A DNA stretch of 64,000 nt from Prosopocoilus inquinatus (lineage: Eukaryota > Arthropoda > Insecta > Coleoptera > Lucanidae). The notes under the pieces were generated by a model. That model did no database searches. It was not told the origin of the DNA and saw only the letters and a program-made list of their open reading frames with translations. A program made the translations under genes and the position numbers. Location of the stretch: NCBI GenBank assembly GCA_036172665.1, contig CM069877.1, positions 23,709,001-23,773,000 on the forward strand. Direction: 5' to 3'. Shown here one piece after another: positions 56,601 to 64,000 of this stretch (positions within the stretch are counted from its first letter, which is position 1; each line of letters opens with the position of its first letter).

Positions 56601-59600
56601 AAACTCTTAACTTTTAGGTTCAACAATGATGGTCAGCATTCCAAAAAGGTTTATCTCATCTGGAAGAAGTCAAATTCTCCCGTTGGACCGGTTTCAGCTC
56701 CAATGTGTGTGCTGAGCTGCATGACTTCGCTGATGCGTCCACCAGAGCTTATGATGCAGCTATTTATCTCCGTATTATCGATACCGAAAAATCAGTTCGT
56801 ACAACACCCTTAAGAGGAATCCTGCCGAATAATCCCATATACGAAAACCATTAAAACGCGCGAAGTCGTAGAGGCTTTAGATCTTAATCAATTTATTTCA
56901 TTTTTTGACACCACATATTTAAGGACTACAACTACAAAGTGACCAATGAAAATTTCGCTACGATTAGTTGTTAATTAGAAAAAATATAATTAACATTTAA
57001 AAATCGTAGTTGAACTTTACAGTAAAATTAAATATACTTCCAGTTCATATTTTCGAAAACGCGGGTCACTTTGAAGATTGAATTAACAAAACCGCGAAAA
57101 CAGCTTTCAAAAATATGCATATGTAATGTAGTTATGAATTCGCGCGTTTTGCATGTTTTTCAATAATATACAGGCTGTTCCATTAAAAAAACTTAAGTTT
57201 AGTTTATATCTCGTTTATCCGACCAGCAATTGTTTTCCTGTGAGCACGCAGAGAAACTTTGAATTAGTCCCTATAAGTTTTGTATTAAACATTTTTTCCT
57301 GGAATCCAGTAAAAGAGTTAAACGGGGTAGGAATTCTCGCGTAGTCACCCTGTACTTAAATAAAATCTACATATATTATTAAAAATGTTTCAGTTTCTAT
57401 TACTTTAAAACAAAATTGAGACTTAGACCATTTAAAAGTTACGATCTACGATTATTAATATTTGTCCGTGCACCGTTCCACATTTCGTGGAATAACTCAA
57501 ATTTCTAGGGAGTAACGTTTCCTTAAAAGTGCAAGATTCCGTTCATCCAAAATTCAGATTCGAGCGTTATTGTTTAATTAAAAAGTTCCACGTTGCGAAA
57601 TTAAAAAAAAAATCTGGGAGTTACAGCATTTTCAATTTCATATTATCGATGCATCAGTACAGAAATAAATGCCGGTGCATTTGCAGAAACTTAAAAGTAC
57701 GCGACACTGAGCGAAATTTTTATCCCGTGATTGTACGCACCACCGCATACTTGCAATTTTTCCAGCTAAAGATACCGGCACGCGTCGTAATTCGACATGT
57801 GATGTCGCAGAGCTAGGCAACTGGCCTTACGCGTGACGTTTTCGCGTTACGCGGTCTTATGTTAAGCCGGCTACTCATTACGCGGTACTTGGCGAGTACT
57901 TGCCAATACTTAGCAAGTGCTGAGTAATGTGTATTAAAACGCGGCGTGCAACTCTGCACTACTTGCCACGTTACTTGTACTTCCCGTTCGTTGTCGGTAA
58001 ACTATCCAAAGTCAAACGGGTAAGTGTTAAACGGATTGGCTACTTAGACGTAGCTAAGTAATGTGTACGGTTTGACTTTTACTTGCAAAAAAACTCGCCA
58101 AGTCCTTGCCAAGTTACGTCACTTGCTAAGTACCGAGTAATGAGTAGCCGGCTTTAGTAAGTAAGTAAAAGTAAGTAAAACTTTATTAGTAAAACTATGT
58201 AGATACAGGCATGTAAAATACTTTCGTAACGACAATGATAAACGTCAAAATAGAATTCTAACCTCTAACACTAAAAGTGGTGACGAGGCAGAATATGCTT
58301 AATAGTAACCTGAGTATCCTAATAAACATGAAAATAAAATAAACATAAAAAAATGTTTTACGGGAAATTGCGAAAAAACGTACTTTCCCGACGAAAACGA
58401 CGAGTTTAATTACGTCTGCAGTGCACCTGAGTTAAATTATACCTATTTGTACCAGATAGAGTAACAATTACGGTCGAAATTTATTATCAATTTCTGCGCG
58501 CGCAATTTCATTTTTGGCGCGTAAAGAGTCCGTGCATCGTTCGACATTCCGTCGAATTACTGAAAATTCTACGGGAGAACAACTTTTTGAACTCCATATC
58601 CTTAAAGCTCGAGGTTCACCCTATCCACTTGTGAAAATTCACGTTTCCGCGTTGTTTATTAAGAAAGTTATGCGTGTTTACGGTAACACGTGCGGCTTAC
58701 GGGAGTTCTCGATTTTGCGAAATAAAAAAAAAATTCTAGGCAGGAACAACTTTTCGGGCTCCATATCGCCAATGCACTTGTATTGATCTATGCATCTGTG
58801 CAATTGCAAAAGTTTGCGTTGCGGAATAAAATAGTACAATTTGTTTACGAGTTGGCAGTTTTTATGACATCTGCCGTGGATGTAGGCGTTCTCGGTCGTG
58901 AATGCAATTCGATATTTCTATCGTTTTCGATGTTTCTGTGTTACTGTATAGACTCTCTGATGTACTTACGATGATTTTATACCTCGTGGGTGCATTAATT
59001 CATTAAATACAAGTGAAAATGTAAAGAAAACGAGACGCGTTTCCTTATCCCCCACCCCTTTCTGCACTTTCCCGTCTCTTGGTGGGAGAGCAATAAAAAA
59101 AAACCTGCTGGAGGGGAAACTCTGCGGACTTCAGTGTCGTCGCCAATATTGCCAAAATCCTAACCGTTAAGCCTGTGATTTGTTCGATATGCTCATAAAT
59201 CAGTTTTACATGGTGAAGTGGCATTTACCCTCAGCTTCTTACAGAAGCATGTATGGATTATTCAAGCACGAGCATTGGTCAAGCAAACACTCCGAAATTG
59301 TGTGCTTTGCAGACGACAACGACCTATTCCAAGACATCAGCTAATTGGTCAGTTACCAGGGTCACGAGTTACACCGAGTCGCCCATTTCTTTATTCTGAT
59401 GTAGACTACGCAGGACCCATCCGATGTCGAACTTCTGCTGGTCGTGGGTGAGCACATAAGGCCTATATTGCACTATTGAACTTTTTGTGTGCCTTAGCAC
59501 AAAAGCAATTCTTATCGAAGCCGTCTGCGACCTCACCACTAATGCTTTCTTGGCTGCTTTTCGCAGGTTCGTCGCTCGCCGAGAAGTATGCACAGAATTG

Positions 59601-61368
59601 TGGTCTGATAACGGAACTACCTTTATTGGAGCAGATGCAGAATTGAAAGCACTCTACCGAGATGTTTTGCCTATTACAAAGATGTAGCTTCCGAGCTAGC
59701 TAATTCCGGAACTCATTGGCATTTTATTCTACCGTCAAGTTCACATTTTGGCGGCATCTGGGAGGCTTGGATAAAATCAACAAAAGGTTTGCTGCGAAAA
59801 GTAATCGGTGATCAGACTCTCACGTACGAAGAACTTTCAACAGTCCTGGCACAAGTAGAAGCCTGTCTGAACTCCCGACCACTAGTACCATTGTCTTCAG
59901 ATTCTTCAGCTCTCTCCGTATTGACCCCTGCTTATTTCTTGGTTGCGTCTTCTCTCTTGATAGTTCCTGAACCTGAAATCGACGACAAAACTACACATTT
60001 CTCATCCAGATGGCAATTGGTGCAGTAGCTGCAGCAACATTTCTGGCGGAAGTGGTCTTCACAATACTTGCGTCACCTTCTACAAAGATCGGTCAGTTTG
60101 GTCAGTTAGTACTGGTCCACAATCCGCAGTTACCATCTGGAAAATGGACTCTTGTCATGTGACTGCACAACATCAAGGAGTGGATGGTACAGTCACAGTG
60201 CGAACTGCCAAAGGAGAGTTTCGACGTCCAATTACTCGTCTTAGTCCATTACCAATTGAACAGTCCCAAGAAAACAGTTATGTCTTAAGTTATCGCGTTC
60301 GCGTAATTTGTTACTCCTTTTAATTTATGTCATACTCTTATTTATATATGCTTCTTTCTCCACGTGTGATCATAAATTCGAGTTATTTTCTCGCTTCACT
60401 CGAAGGTGGGCAGTAATGTTTGAGCTTTTTATTAAGGTTCCGAATGCTTGATCACAAGTAAAGATCGTAGCGACCAAAAAACAGAAAAGAGCGAATAAAG
60501 TTTTCGATCCGTCAGCACACAGTTTTTTAACCATCCAGTTCTTGTGAAATCCGCAACAATATTTAACACAACGGTTTTTAGTAAGAACTAAATTTAAAGA
60601 AATTTTAATCAAGACAGTTTACACTGTCTTGATTCGAAACCTTATAGCCATTTGTTTTTCCAAAGGTTCCATAAAATCGAGGAGGAGAAGTCCTAAAACT
60701 TTTCTAATTTAAGTTACTTCGTAAAACTACAAATATGGAAGATAGCTATTGTAGCGGCTTCCCATGAACACCCTGTTTGCACTTCAAAGTTTTCTTGCTC
60801 TAAATTGCACAAACTGAACCAAATCTTATACAATAGAATATTTTTTAAAATTCATCCTTAAACTGCACTTGCTTCTAAAACGAGTCAACATAAAATATAA
60901 ATACTTACACGCTTAAAACAAAGCACACTCCCTCATAATTTTGGCTACGCTCTCAGTTTAAAAATAACATGTGGACAGTTACAATATGACACTGGGTAAA
61001 TAAGTACAGTTGAGAAGATAAACAGAAAATGTAATGTTTTTTACCTGCTGTTTTTATGCAGAGCAAACAGGGATCGTAGAGCTTGCATTGAGTGTCTGTT
61101 ATTCATTATTAGATGATGCGCATTCACCAGTTCGAATACATTATAAATTGATTTTGCATTTTTCAAATTAGTTAAAAGCAAGTCGGTCTTTGTGAGAGAG
61201 GCAGTTGCTTGCTGAATTATTTCTGAAAGACAAAGGAATGTAAATAAAAAAGTCATTTTAAATTTTGAATTGCGTTAAACCTTTACTCAGAGAATTCGAT
61301 GCTCTTCTTATAAATCTGCAGTTCTGAAGAAACGTCGCTCTTTGCAGGCCTTTAATTACTTGCGACAT
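36431..61368 (-). CDS. FASTK-family mitochondrial RNA-binding protein with RAP domain, gene span
   Basis: Seven exons: 61368-61281, 61222-61045, 38495-37775, 37451-37169, 37092-36871, 36811-36715 and 36659-36431. All junctions have GT/AG sites and agree in phase, giving 605 codons plus stop. The N-terminus (MSQVIKGLQRATFLQ then several Arg) looks like a mitochondrial presequence. Exons 2-4 carry leucine-rich helical repeats of the FASTK type. The last exons form a RAP domain (LNGRRLKGSTSLMMKTLEAK, then a Trp-containing LELWTSLPEYEKIPYLAE). FASTK proteins (631 residues in FASTKD4) handle mitochondrial mRNA processing and stability; which paralogue this is cannot be decided. Intron 2 is 22.5 kb and filled with transposons. 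Confidence 0.88.
36715..36811 (-). CDS. FASTK-family gene exon 6
   Basis: 97 bp, acceptor GCGTTTCAG, donor AT|GTAACA. Encodes HVVLLRKGGYPVAVTSNKMY, the start of the RAP region. Confidence 0.82.
36871..37092 (-). CDS. FASTK-family gene exon 5
   Basis: 222 bp, acceptor TTTTTCAG, donor G|GTAAAT. Encodes LLLYQTISVFQPQLSHLLPD and the segment leading to the RAP domain. Confidence 0.85.
37169..37451 (-). CDS. FASTK-family gene exon 4
   Basis: 283 bp, acceptor TTTTACAG. The donor A|GTATGC at 37168 was chosen over later GT sites because it restores phase with exon 5 and avoids a stop. Confidence 0.82.
37775..38495 (-). CDS. FASTK-family gene exon 3
   Basis: 721 bp, acceptor TATTTTGCAG, donor CTG|GTATGT. 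Begins GEVSTRDILKHKDFEKLCSQ and continues with alpha-helical repeats. Largest exon. Confidence 0.88.
38600..39258. mobile_element. Mariner-like foldback element
   Basis: The arms containing CACGCTACGCGGAAATTTTA and TAAAATTTCCGCGTAGCGAG are inverted, as are CATGGCTATCTACGATG and CATCGTAGGTAGCCATG. The right end mirrors CAGTGACCGGCATAAAGTT followed by TA. The left outer end appears lost. Confidence 0.7.
39837..39962. mobile_element. 126-bp MITE, TACAGCTGC ends
   Basis: CAGCTGCGGCCTTTAAAAAC is mirrored by GTTTTCAAGGGCCGC at the right, with TA flanks. Same family as 34364-34913. Confidence 0.75.
40838..41683. mobile_element. Non-autonomous hAT element with GAATGATCATTC motifs
   Basis: The ends TAGTGTTGGGCCATTC and the mirror of TAGTGATGGAAAAAACC; 8-bp flanks ATTTACAT and GTTTACAT agree at 7 of 8. 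Many GAATGATCATTCA-type palindromes fill both halves, resembling subterminal transposase sites. No transposase. Confidence 0.82.
42030..42362 (-). repeat. 3' LTR of gypsy copy 2
   Basis: Homologous to 11362-11710 with clear substitutions and indels, so this copy is older or from another subfamily. Confidence 0.9.
42363..43394 (-). pseudogene. Integrase C-terminus fused in frame to macrodomain, copy 2
   Basis: Frame 43394-42753 runs without a break from the integrase tail (YQPGALIWLYNPQRRRG, WEGPYKVMKR) through a linker into the macrodomain start (SLAHCVAEDLKMSKRIAQVF), then stops at 42753. Homology to the second half (VHYLVTKK, CGLD-like block) and to the CCCH region continues to about 42363 but with a stop and a frameshift; the CCCH cysteines are degraded. 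The glycine after MSK in copy 1 is Arg here. This copy proves that the macrodomain is part of Pol rather than a chance neighbour. Confidence 0.85.
43403..44104 (-). CDS. Gypsy integrase, copy 2, largely intact
   Basis: 233 codons with the HHCC-type finger (GGHLGIKKT, CRKGAVC), VAIDVAGRF, HSDQERNF and DGMEERFN, so the D,D,E residues are present. It follows in frame the TAG at 44126 that ends the RNase H part. A frameshift at its end separates it from 43394. Confidence 0.85.
   Translation of the reverse strand: MPEVLRGLHDGTSGGHLGIKKTMEKVRERFYWVNCKEDVKDWCRKGAVCAASNGPHRRGKAPMRQYNVGSPFERVAIDVAGRFSETNGGNKYIVVVMDYFSKWVETYAIPNQEAVTIADVLVREWISRYGAPMELHSDQERNFESALFKNVCTLLGVRKTRTTALHPQSDGMEERFNRTINRHLSKVVSDHQRDWDTYIPLFLMAYRSSVHETTEETPKKVVLGIKSRDCPAT
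44126..44600 (-). pseudogene. Gypsy RNase H C-terminal part, copy 2
   Basis: Contains the SRRPC... tail and linker ending QEGMKQKT at the TAG shared with copy 1. An 8-bp deletion relative to copy 1 lies near 44587. Its N-terminal continuation is beyond the LINE insertion. Confidence 0.8.
44608..45232 (-). mobile_element. 5'-truncated LINE (CR1-like?) inserted in gypsy copy 2
   Basis: A 625-bp insertion absent from copy 1, flanked by 7-bp duplications AGTACTT (44601-44607 and 45233-45239). On the minus strand it has an 82-codon end of an ORF2-like protein (frame 45170-44922: TCFRLYNDICSDPVFDIFHI), a 3' UTR and a TTA/ATT microsatellite tail (44608-44649). The simple-repeat tail, target duplication and 5' truncation fit target-primed reverse transcription. 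Clade is a guess. Confidence 0.85.
45231..46418 (-). pseudogene. Gypsy reverse transcriptase and RNase H, copy 2
   Basis: Frame 46337-45639 carries the RT fingers and palm with LDLKSGYWQ, MPFGLCNAP and YLDD; after a stop near 45639, frame 45542-45231 gives the RNase H part (VVDTYASNVG, where copy 1 has DTDAS, so a catalytic Asp is changed to Tyr). Confidence 0.85.
46419..47210 (-). pseudogene. Gypsy protease region, copy 2
   Basis: LLDTGATKT is present in one frame but a deletion/substitution at about 47015-47025 removes some 60 bp relative to copy 1 and shifts frame. It ends at a TAG at 46419, identical in position to copy 1. Confidence 0.8.
47211..47737 (-). pseudogene. Gypsy gag C-terminal fragment, copy 2
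   Basis: Frame 47691-47353 is continuous across the site where copy 1 is frameshifted (copy 1 lacks 2 bp near 16257). The knuckle region follows but is frameshifted. Homology ends at 47737. Confidence 0.8.
48955..49525. repeat. Diverged tandem duplication, unit about 285 bp
   Basis: Blocks such as CTTAAATTAGAAAACTTTGA (49025) and CTTAAAGTAGAAAAGTTTCA (49308), the following CTCGATTTTATGG, and a CATCTCG/CACCTCTCG-AATGTCA block recur in the same order. Part of the unit also recurs inverted at 60640-60777. Confidence 0.7.
49574..49960. repeat. 194-bp tandem duplication
   Basis: AATTTTAGTGTATGTTG begins at 49574 and again at 49768; the following 180 bp, including CAGTTGCGCATGTGCAGAGT and TGTCGCGGGTTGCGAATG, are nearly identical. 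The GC-richer content suggests an LTR or promoter segment of another element. Confidence 0.85.
50163..50348 (+). repeat. 5' LTR of BEL/Pao element
   Basis: About 186 bp. It has an extra tandem GGTAGCGACCACGATA-type stretch compared with the 3' LTR. The sequence after it (TGTCCTTCGAGCCACAT) resembles the conserved leader just inside BEL LTRs. Confidence 0.8.
50471..51668 (+). pseudogene. BEL/Pao gag and zinc knuckles
   Basis: ATG at 50471 opens 88 codons (MSTAALIKRQQEIFDRISAL). The DUF1759-type capsid segment appears in other frames: PFPEFSVSYLEWESFRDVF (about 50842-50898), then VQKLLLLKSALKGETALLV (about 50935-50990). Knuckle-like cysteines occur at 51450-51640 (CSFCGNEH, CFNCLGQHPKRNC, CSTCKQDH). 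Several frameshifts and stops. The hAT insertion at 51669 cuts it. Confidence 0.85.
51669..54853. mobile_element. Large non-autonomous hAT element with ACTCGAG arrays
   Basis: 16-bp terminal inverted repeats TAGTGATGCGACGAGT, flanked by perfect 8-bp duplications ATCCAAAC (51661-51668, 54854-54861). Dense ACTCGAGT motifs fill the outer 290 bp at each side (51690-51960 and 54570-54850). The 2.6 kb AT-rich interior has no transposase frame; a few hAT-C-terminus-like residues may be read on the minus strand near 54190-54350 but this is weak. It contains the MITE at 52572-52801. Confidence 0.92.
52572..52801. mobile_element. Foldback MITE (TA target), copy b
   Basis: Starts CAGTTGAAAACA and ends GCTTTCAACTG, with TA on both sides. 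About 230 bp, almost wholly palindromic, same family as 34088-34319. Confidence 0.82.
54862..55425 (+). pseudogene. BEL/Pao protease region
   Basis: The frame 54862-55425 contains RALLDSGSEVSFVVEHI, the aspartic protease motif of BEL elements (DSGS), then the DUF1758-type continuation and a frameshift near 55370. Confidence 0.85.
55380..56812 (+). pseudogene. BEL/Pao reverse transcriptase and partial RNase H
   Basis: In order: FIVRLPHRAEIADGDN, WYLPHHAVVQQ, LRIVLHASRKN, the catalytic-Asp block CADIVKMFRQILVYPADRDL, ITYGTACAPFLAIRVL. Then the frame breaks at 56246 and resumes with AIKRRDELIQLLACGQLELS. The segment that should hold the YVDD catalytic motif is missing between these two. The RNase H part ends with LHDFADASTRAYDAAIY (about 56716-56766). 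Confidence 0.88.
56820..59150. repeat. Repeat-rich insertion inside BEL/Pao
   Basis: Separates BEL RNase H from integrase. It holds two diverged direct copies of a module (57463-57680 and 58527-58760, with GTTCCACATTTCGTGGAAT versus GTTCGACATTCCGTCGAAT), an 'acaggctgttcc' end near 57171, a 289-bp MITE (57865-58153) and a possible LINE 3' end (about 58157-58260, TTAC-rich tail on the minus strand). Confidence 0.6.
57865..58153. mobile_element. 289-bp MITE, AGCCGGCTACTCATTAC ends
   Basis: Terminal repeats of about 30 bp (AGCCGGCTACTCATTAC and mirror), flanked by TTA on both sides (57862-57864, 58154-58156), as in PIF/Harbinger MITEs. Internal motifs ACTTGCCA and GCAAGTA are repeated in both orientations. 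Confidence 0.85.
59200..60290 (+). pseudogene. BEL/Pao integrase
   Basis: The zinc finger Cys pair CVLCRRQRP near 59300, core LYSDVDYAGPI with first Asp, TELWSDNGTTFIGAD with second Asp, and SSHFGGIWEAWIKSTKGLLR with the Glu (about 59740-59790). The C-terminal region NSRPLVPLSSD and, after a stop, VTVRTAKGEFRRPITRL is the usual end. At least three breaks. Confidence 0.88.
60417..60558 (+). repeat. 3' LTR of BEL/Pao element
   Basis: About 142 bp, starts TGTTTGAGC after a purine-rich tract (CGAAGGTGGGCAGTAA) and ends near CCGCAACA. Confidence 0.8.
60559..61044. other. Giant intron, right edge
   Basis: Contains a short hairpin (AATCAAGACAGT...ACTGTCTTGATT, about 60608-60636) and an inverted copy (60640-60777) of the block at 48963-49115, with the end CTTCCCATGAACACCCTG. 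The pair suggests that BEL landed inside an older inverted-repeat element. Confidence 0.6.
61045..61222 (-). CDS. FASTK-family gene exon 2
   Basis: Acceptor GTCTTTCAG, donor CAG|GTAAAA. Contains the FASTK-type helix pair ending ALRSLFALHKNS. Phase 1 in, phase 2 out, exactly matching the exon at 38495 across the giant intron. Confidence 0.82.
61281..61368 (-). CDS. FASTK-family gene exon 1
   Basis: ATG at 61368; 29 codons plus one base, donor G|GTTTAA. The Arg-rich, acid-free sequence suggests mitochondrial import. Confidence 0.75.
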
Positions 61369-61759
61369 TTTACCTACAACAAATTTGATAAAATTTACTC
61401 ATTGCATAAGTAACATTTCCCGCATATGTTGTGCTACATAAATACCATATATTTACGTATGGCCGACCTTCATTTTAAGTTTAAACCAAGTGGTGTTACA
61501 ACAGGGAGTTCATTTAAATTTGGCGGCATTCCAAAACAATACGATTGGTTGGCATGAGATGGCAGTTTGTATTGTTCAAGTTAATTGGTTGAGAAAGCAC
61601 CACATTTATGTATGTCCGCAAAAATGACTAGTGTATATTGAACTAAAGCAAAGAATTGCACACGCACGAGCAGCTGTAAAAGTCTTTGTTTCTGCCATTC
61701 GGTGTTTTAGACATTCAAAATACAAAGTGGAGCGTTTAAAGTGCACGTGAATTTTTACG
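61369..61759. promoter_or_regulatory. Shared head-to-head promoter region
   Basis: 391 bp between the FASTK-family ATG (minus) and the PSME4 ATG (plus). Two ATTGG boxes (reverse CCAAT) at 61544 and 61584, 40 bp apart, fit NF-Y sites of bidirectional housekeeping promoters. No TATA box in an obvious position. Confidence 0.6.
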
Positions 61760-61968
61760 ATGGACAAGCGAAGTTCAGAAGAACGCATTAAAGCACTGGG
61801 TTTCTTGCCGCAAAAAGAAAATGTTTACAATAAGTTGCTACCATACGCGGACAAGTTGGACGAAGAATCGACGAAGTTATTCGTCGATATCAAAACTAAC
61901 CTCATCAAATCGGTTCTGGCACGTGAAATGAGGCCAGGTTGTGCCCTGTGGACTTCTAGGTTGAATAA
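61760..61968 (+). CDS. PSME4: Proteasome activator PA200, first exon
   Basis: Starts MDKRSSEERIKALGFLPQKE and continues with VYNKLLPYADKLDEES and CALWTSRLNK, the conserved start of PSME4/PA200 (about 1800 residues in full). PA200 caps the 20S proteasome in the nucleus and promotes ATP-independent degradation, for example of acetylated histones. Donor taken as AA|GTATGT at 61969; TAT|GTATCT at 61973 is an alternative. The remainder of the gene lies beyond the window. Confidence 0.9.
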
Positions 61969-64000
61969 GTATGTATCTTTTTTTTTGTTACTTGTTTAGA
62001 ACTTGACTGAGTTTTTCACAAATTATACGGTTGTTCGTTTAAAATAATTAATTGTTGCATTTTGCACTTCATGACAAAAGTTTTTCACTTAACAGTCATT
62101 TTAGAACCCACGTGACATCTACTGGCACGCTTGTTTTAAATTTAAGCGCCAGTTTTAAAGTATCGCACAATTTCATGTTTGATAAATTTTGAATAAAAGC
62201 TGTACTTATTTCTGCCCCTTTATCAAACTATAGTAAATAAACGGCCAAAGAAACAAGCAAATATTCGTTAAATTTGTTAATTTTTTTTCAAAAGAATTAA
62301 TACATTCTTAAATGTTTTTGCCAATTTCAAATAATTTTTTGCCATATTACTAACGCTACCCAAGAATACCTTTTAAAGTTGATAATGATAAATAATGATG
62401 GCAAGAACAGAGAAAAAATCGTTGTCATGGTCGCCAATTCATGAACTCTCGTATCTCGTATGTTTAATCATTTACTTTTATATAAAGAGTTAATACAGTG
62501 CCAGCAATCAATAGTGCGCGTTCAGCGGATGATCAGCAGCTGAGTTGCTTACTCAGCAGTTGATTCTGATTGGGTACTACCTTAACCAGAGCCAATCACA
62601 ATCTAATTAGATTAGATTGTTGTTAGGTTTATCATTTTTATGATTTTATCAGTGTGATTAAGTTGTTTTTAGATCCTTTTTTTTAGTGTTTTGAAGTTGG
62701 TAGCGTAATGAATATGGCAGTTTAGCTGCCGAAATACGTATCTACGGATATAAAAATTATTGTGGGTCAATTATCTCTTAAACCACAGTCTCCTTTACTA
62801 TTTTAGTTTGGCAATAAATGAGCGTCTCCATACTTTTAACTGACCCTGTATAATTATGCGGAATTTGAATTGTTATATCTAGCAACACTGGAAACCACAG
62901 TCTCCTTTACTATTTTAGTTTTTACCCCTTATTATATCAAGGGGCCTCAAATTTCAGGTTTCAAACAAAACTGTTTCATTAAAATTTTCATTTTATTTCT
63001 TTTTATTACTTTTAAGCGAATATCCGTACTAGAGATGTGGAAATGAAACGTTTCAACAGAAAATGTAATGAAATTTCCAAGAAATTTCATATTAAGAAAA
63101 ATGAATGAAATTTCCAAGAAATTTCAATGAATTATCAAGAAAAATTTAAAACTTCAATGAAAAAATTTAGTATAAATAATAATGTACTATAACAACAATA
63201 AAAAATACATAAGACTATATTATTGTTACGATTTCGGGGTTCGCAAATTAAATATCGTTAACCAATTTCAAATACTTCATTAAGTCGCAATTGTCTATAA
63301 AAATAAATACACTACACTAGAAATACTCTATAACACTAAGTTATAAATAAATAACAAATCGCACTTCTATTACGTCTCCGTTTATGGCTTCTTGATACCT
63401 CGCATTCTTCGCTTACTAGATGAGAACTTCCCTACCGCGCGCCGACCTCCCTTATATAAGGTGAATTTTCGCCATACTTGATTCTATAACCAGTATTAAC
63501 CCAGTAGGTTAACCCCTATCATTCGAAAGTTATAACTTTTGCAGTGATGGCGAAAATGCTGCCGGTACGGTACGGTAATAACTGAGGTGTAATTCTAAAA
63601 AAAGATAAATTTAGAAAATTAATCCCAACAATTTAGGAATTATTTTTAATAATGATGTTCAAATATACATTTTTATCACTTTATTTTGTACAGTAGGGAT
63701 TGACAGTTCCGGTTTTCAATTACCTATGTTCATTACCTACCTCGCGACCTAGGTAACAGATTTCTGTTACCGAGTAACAGCAATGACGTATTCGATGACG
63801 TCAAACAGCATTACTCTGACATGGCCAAAATGACAAAAGTAATCGGTTTCAATTACTGGTTAAAACAAGTAGCTGGCGAAAATTCACCTATTGTTAGAGC
63901 GCCCATTTCTCGAACCGCATAGAAAATAGAAAAACAATTTTCTTTTATTTTTGTAACTTTATTAATTCGTCCTCTCAACTCTTCCGTTCACATATTAAAA
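61969..64000. other. PSME4 first intron (to window end)
   Basis: No second exon found. Seen: a 30-bp direct repeat (AAACCACAGTCTCCTTTACT at 62783 and 62892); a cluster of GAAATTTCCAAGAAATTTCA motifs at 63040-63135 resembling a hAT end (TAGAGATGTGGAAATG); and a possible LTR beginning TGTTACGATTTCGGGG at 63225. Confidence 0.5.
63225..63640 (-). repeat. Possible LTR or LTR fragment
   Basis: TGTTACGATTTCGGGGTTCG resembles the end of the gypsy LTRs here (TGTTACGTTTCTAGGG), and on the minus strand a TATATAAGG-type box occurs near 63453. The other boundary is not clear, so this is tentative. Confidence 0.3.

Larger units (their letters stand above)
50163..60558 (+). mobile_element. BEL/Pao LTR retrotransposon, degenerate and interrupted
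   Basis: The LTRs share TGTTTGAGCTTTTTATTAAG and AAAGTTTTCGATCCGTCAGC. Gag, zinc knuckles, protease, RT, RNase H and integrase follow in BEL order on the plus strand with many stops and frameshifts. It is interrupted by a hAT element (51669-54853) and by repeat sequence at about 56820-59150. Flanks CAATT and CAATA may be a 5-bp target duplication. Confidence 0.9.

Overview
The window is an AT-rich, transposon-dominated stretch of an animal nuclear genome with spliced genes. It is most likely an insect and probably a beetle. Reasons: an insect-like ribosomal protein S29 exon pair, a PSME4/PA200 first exon (a gene I recall as missing from Drosophila), and a repeat load of Ty3/gypsy, BEL/Pao, hAT, PIF/Harbinger, Tigger/pogo and mariner-like foldbacks, many with 'cagggtgtcc' ends. 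The species call is inference.

Host genes, left to right: (1) a plus-strand secreted WAP-like cysteine-rich protein gene, exons from about 63 to 18807; (2) RpS29 on the minus strand, two exons at 32423-32362 and 31216-31117, last residues not found; (3) a FASTK-family mitochondrial RNA-binding protein with a C-terminal RAP domain on the minus strand, seven phase-consistent exons between 61368 and 36431 (605 codons), split by a 22.5 kb intron; (4) PSME4 (PA200) exon 1 on the plus strand at 61760, running off the window. Genes 3 and 4 are head to head over 391 bp with two CCAAT boxes.

Mobile DNA: the WAP gene intron holds a young Ty3/gypsy element (11362-18090, minus strand, LTRs differing at about 3 of 349 positions). 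A second, older, 5'-truncated copy (42030-47737) lies in the giant FASTK intron and is itself split by a LINE 3' end (44608-45232). Both carry, downstream of integrase, an ADP-ribose-binding macrodomain of the TARG1/OARD1 type followed in copy 1 by a CCCH zinc finger. In copy 2 integrase and macrodomain are one open frame. This captured domain is the most interesting signal here. The same intron holds a broken BEL/Pao element (50163 to about 60558), disrupted by a 3.2 kb non-autonomous hAT element with perfect 8-bp target duplications and by other repeats.

Between the WAP gene and RpS29 lies an 8.4 kb train of six foldback (inverted-repeat) elements laid end to end (20250-28693). The last contains a Russian-doll nest: a hAT MITE inside a PIF/Harbinger element inside a Tigger/pogo relic inside the foldback. 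A further PIF/Harbinger-type element with a near-perfect 107-bp hairpin sits in RpS29 intron 1. No tRNA, rRNA or CRISPR array was seen.
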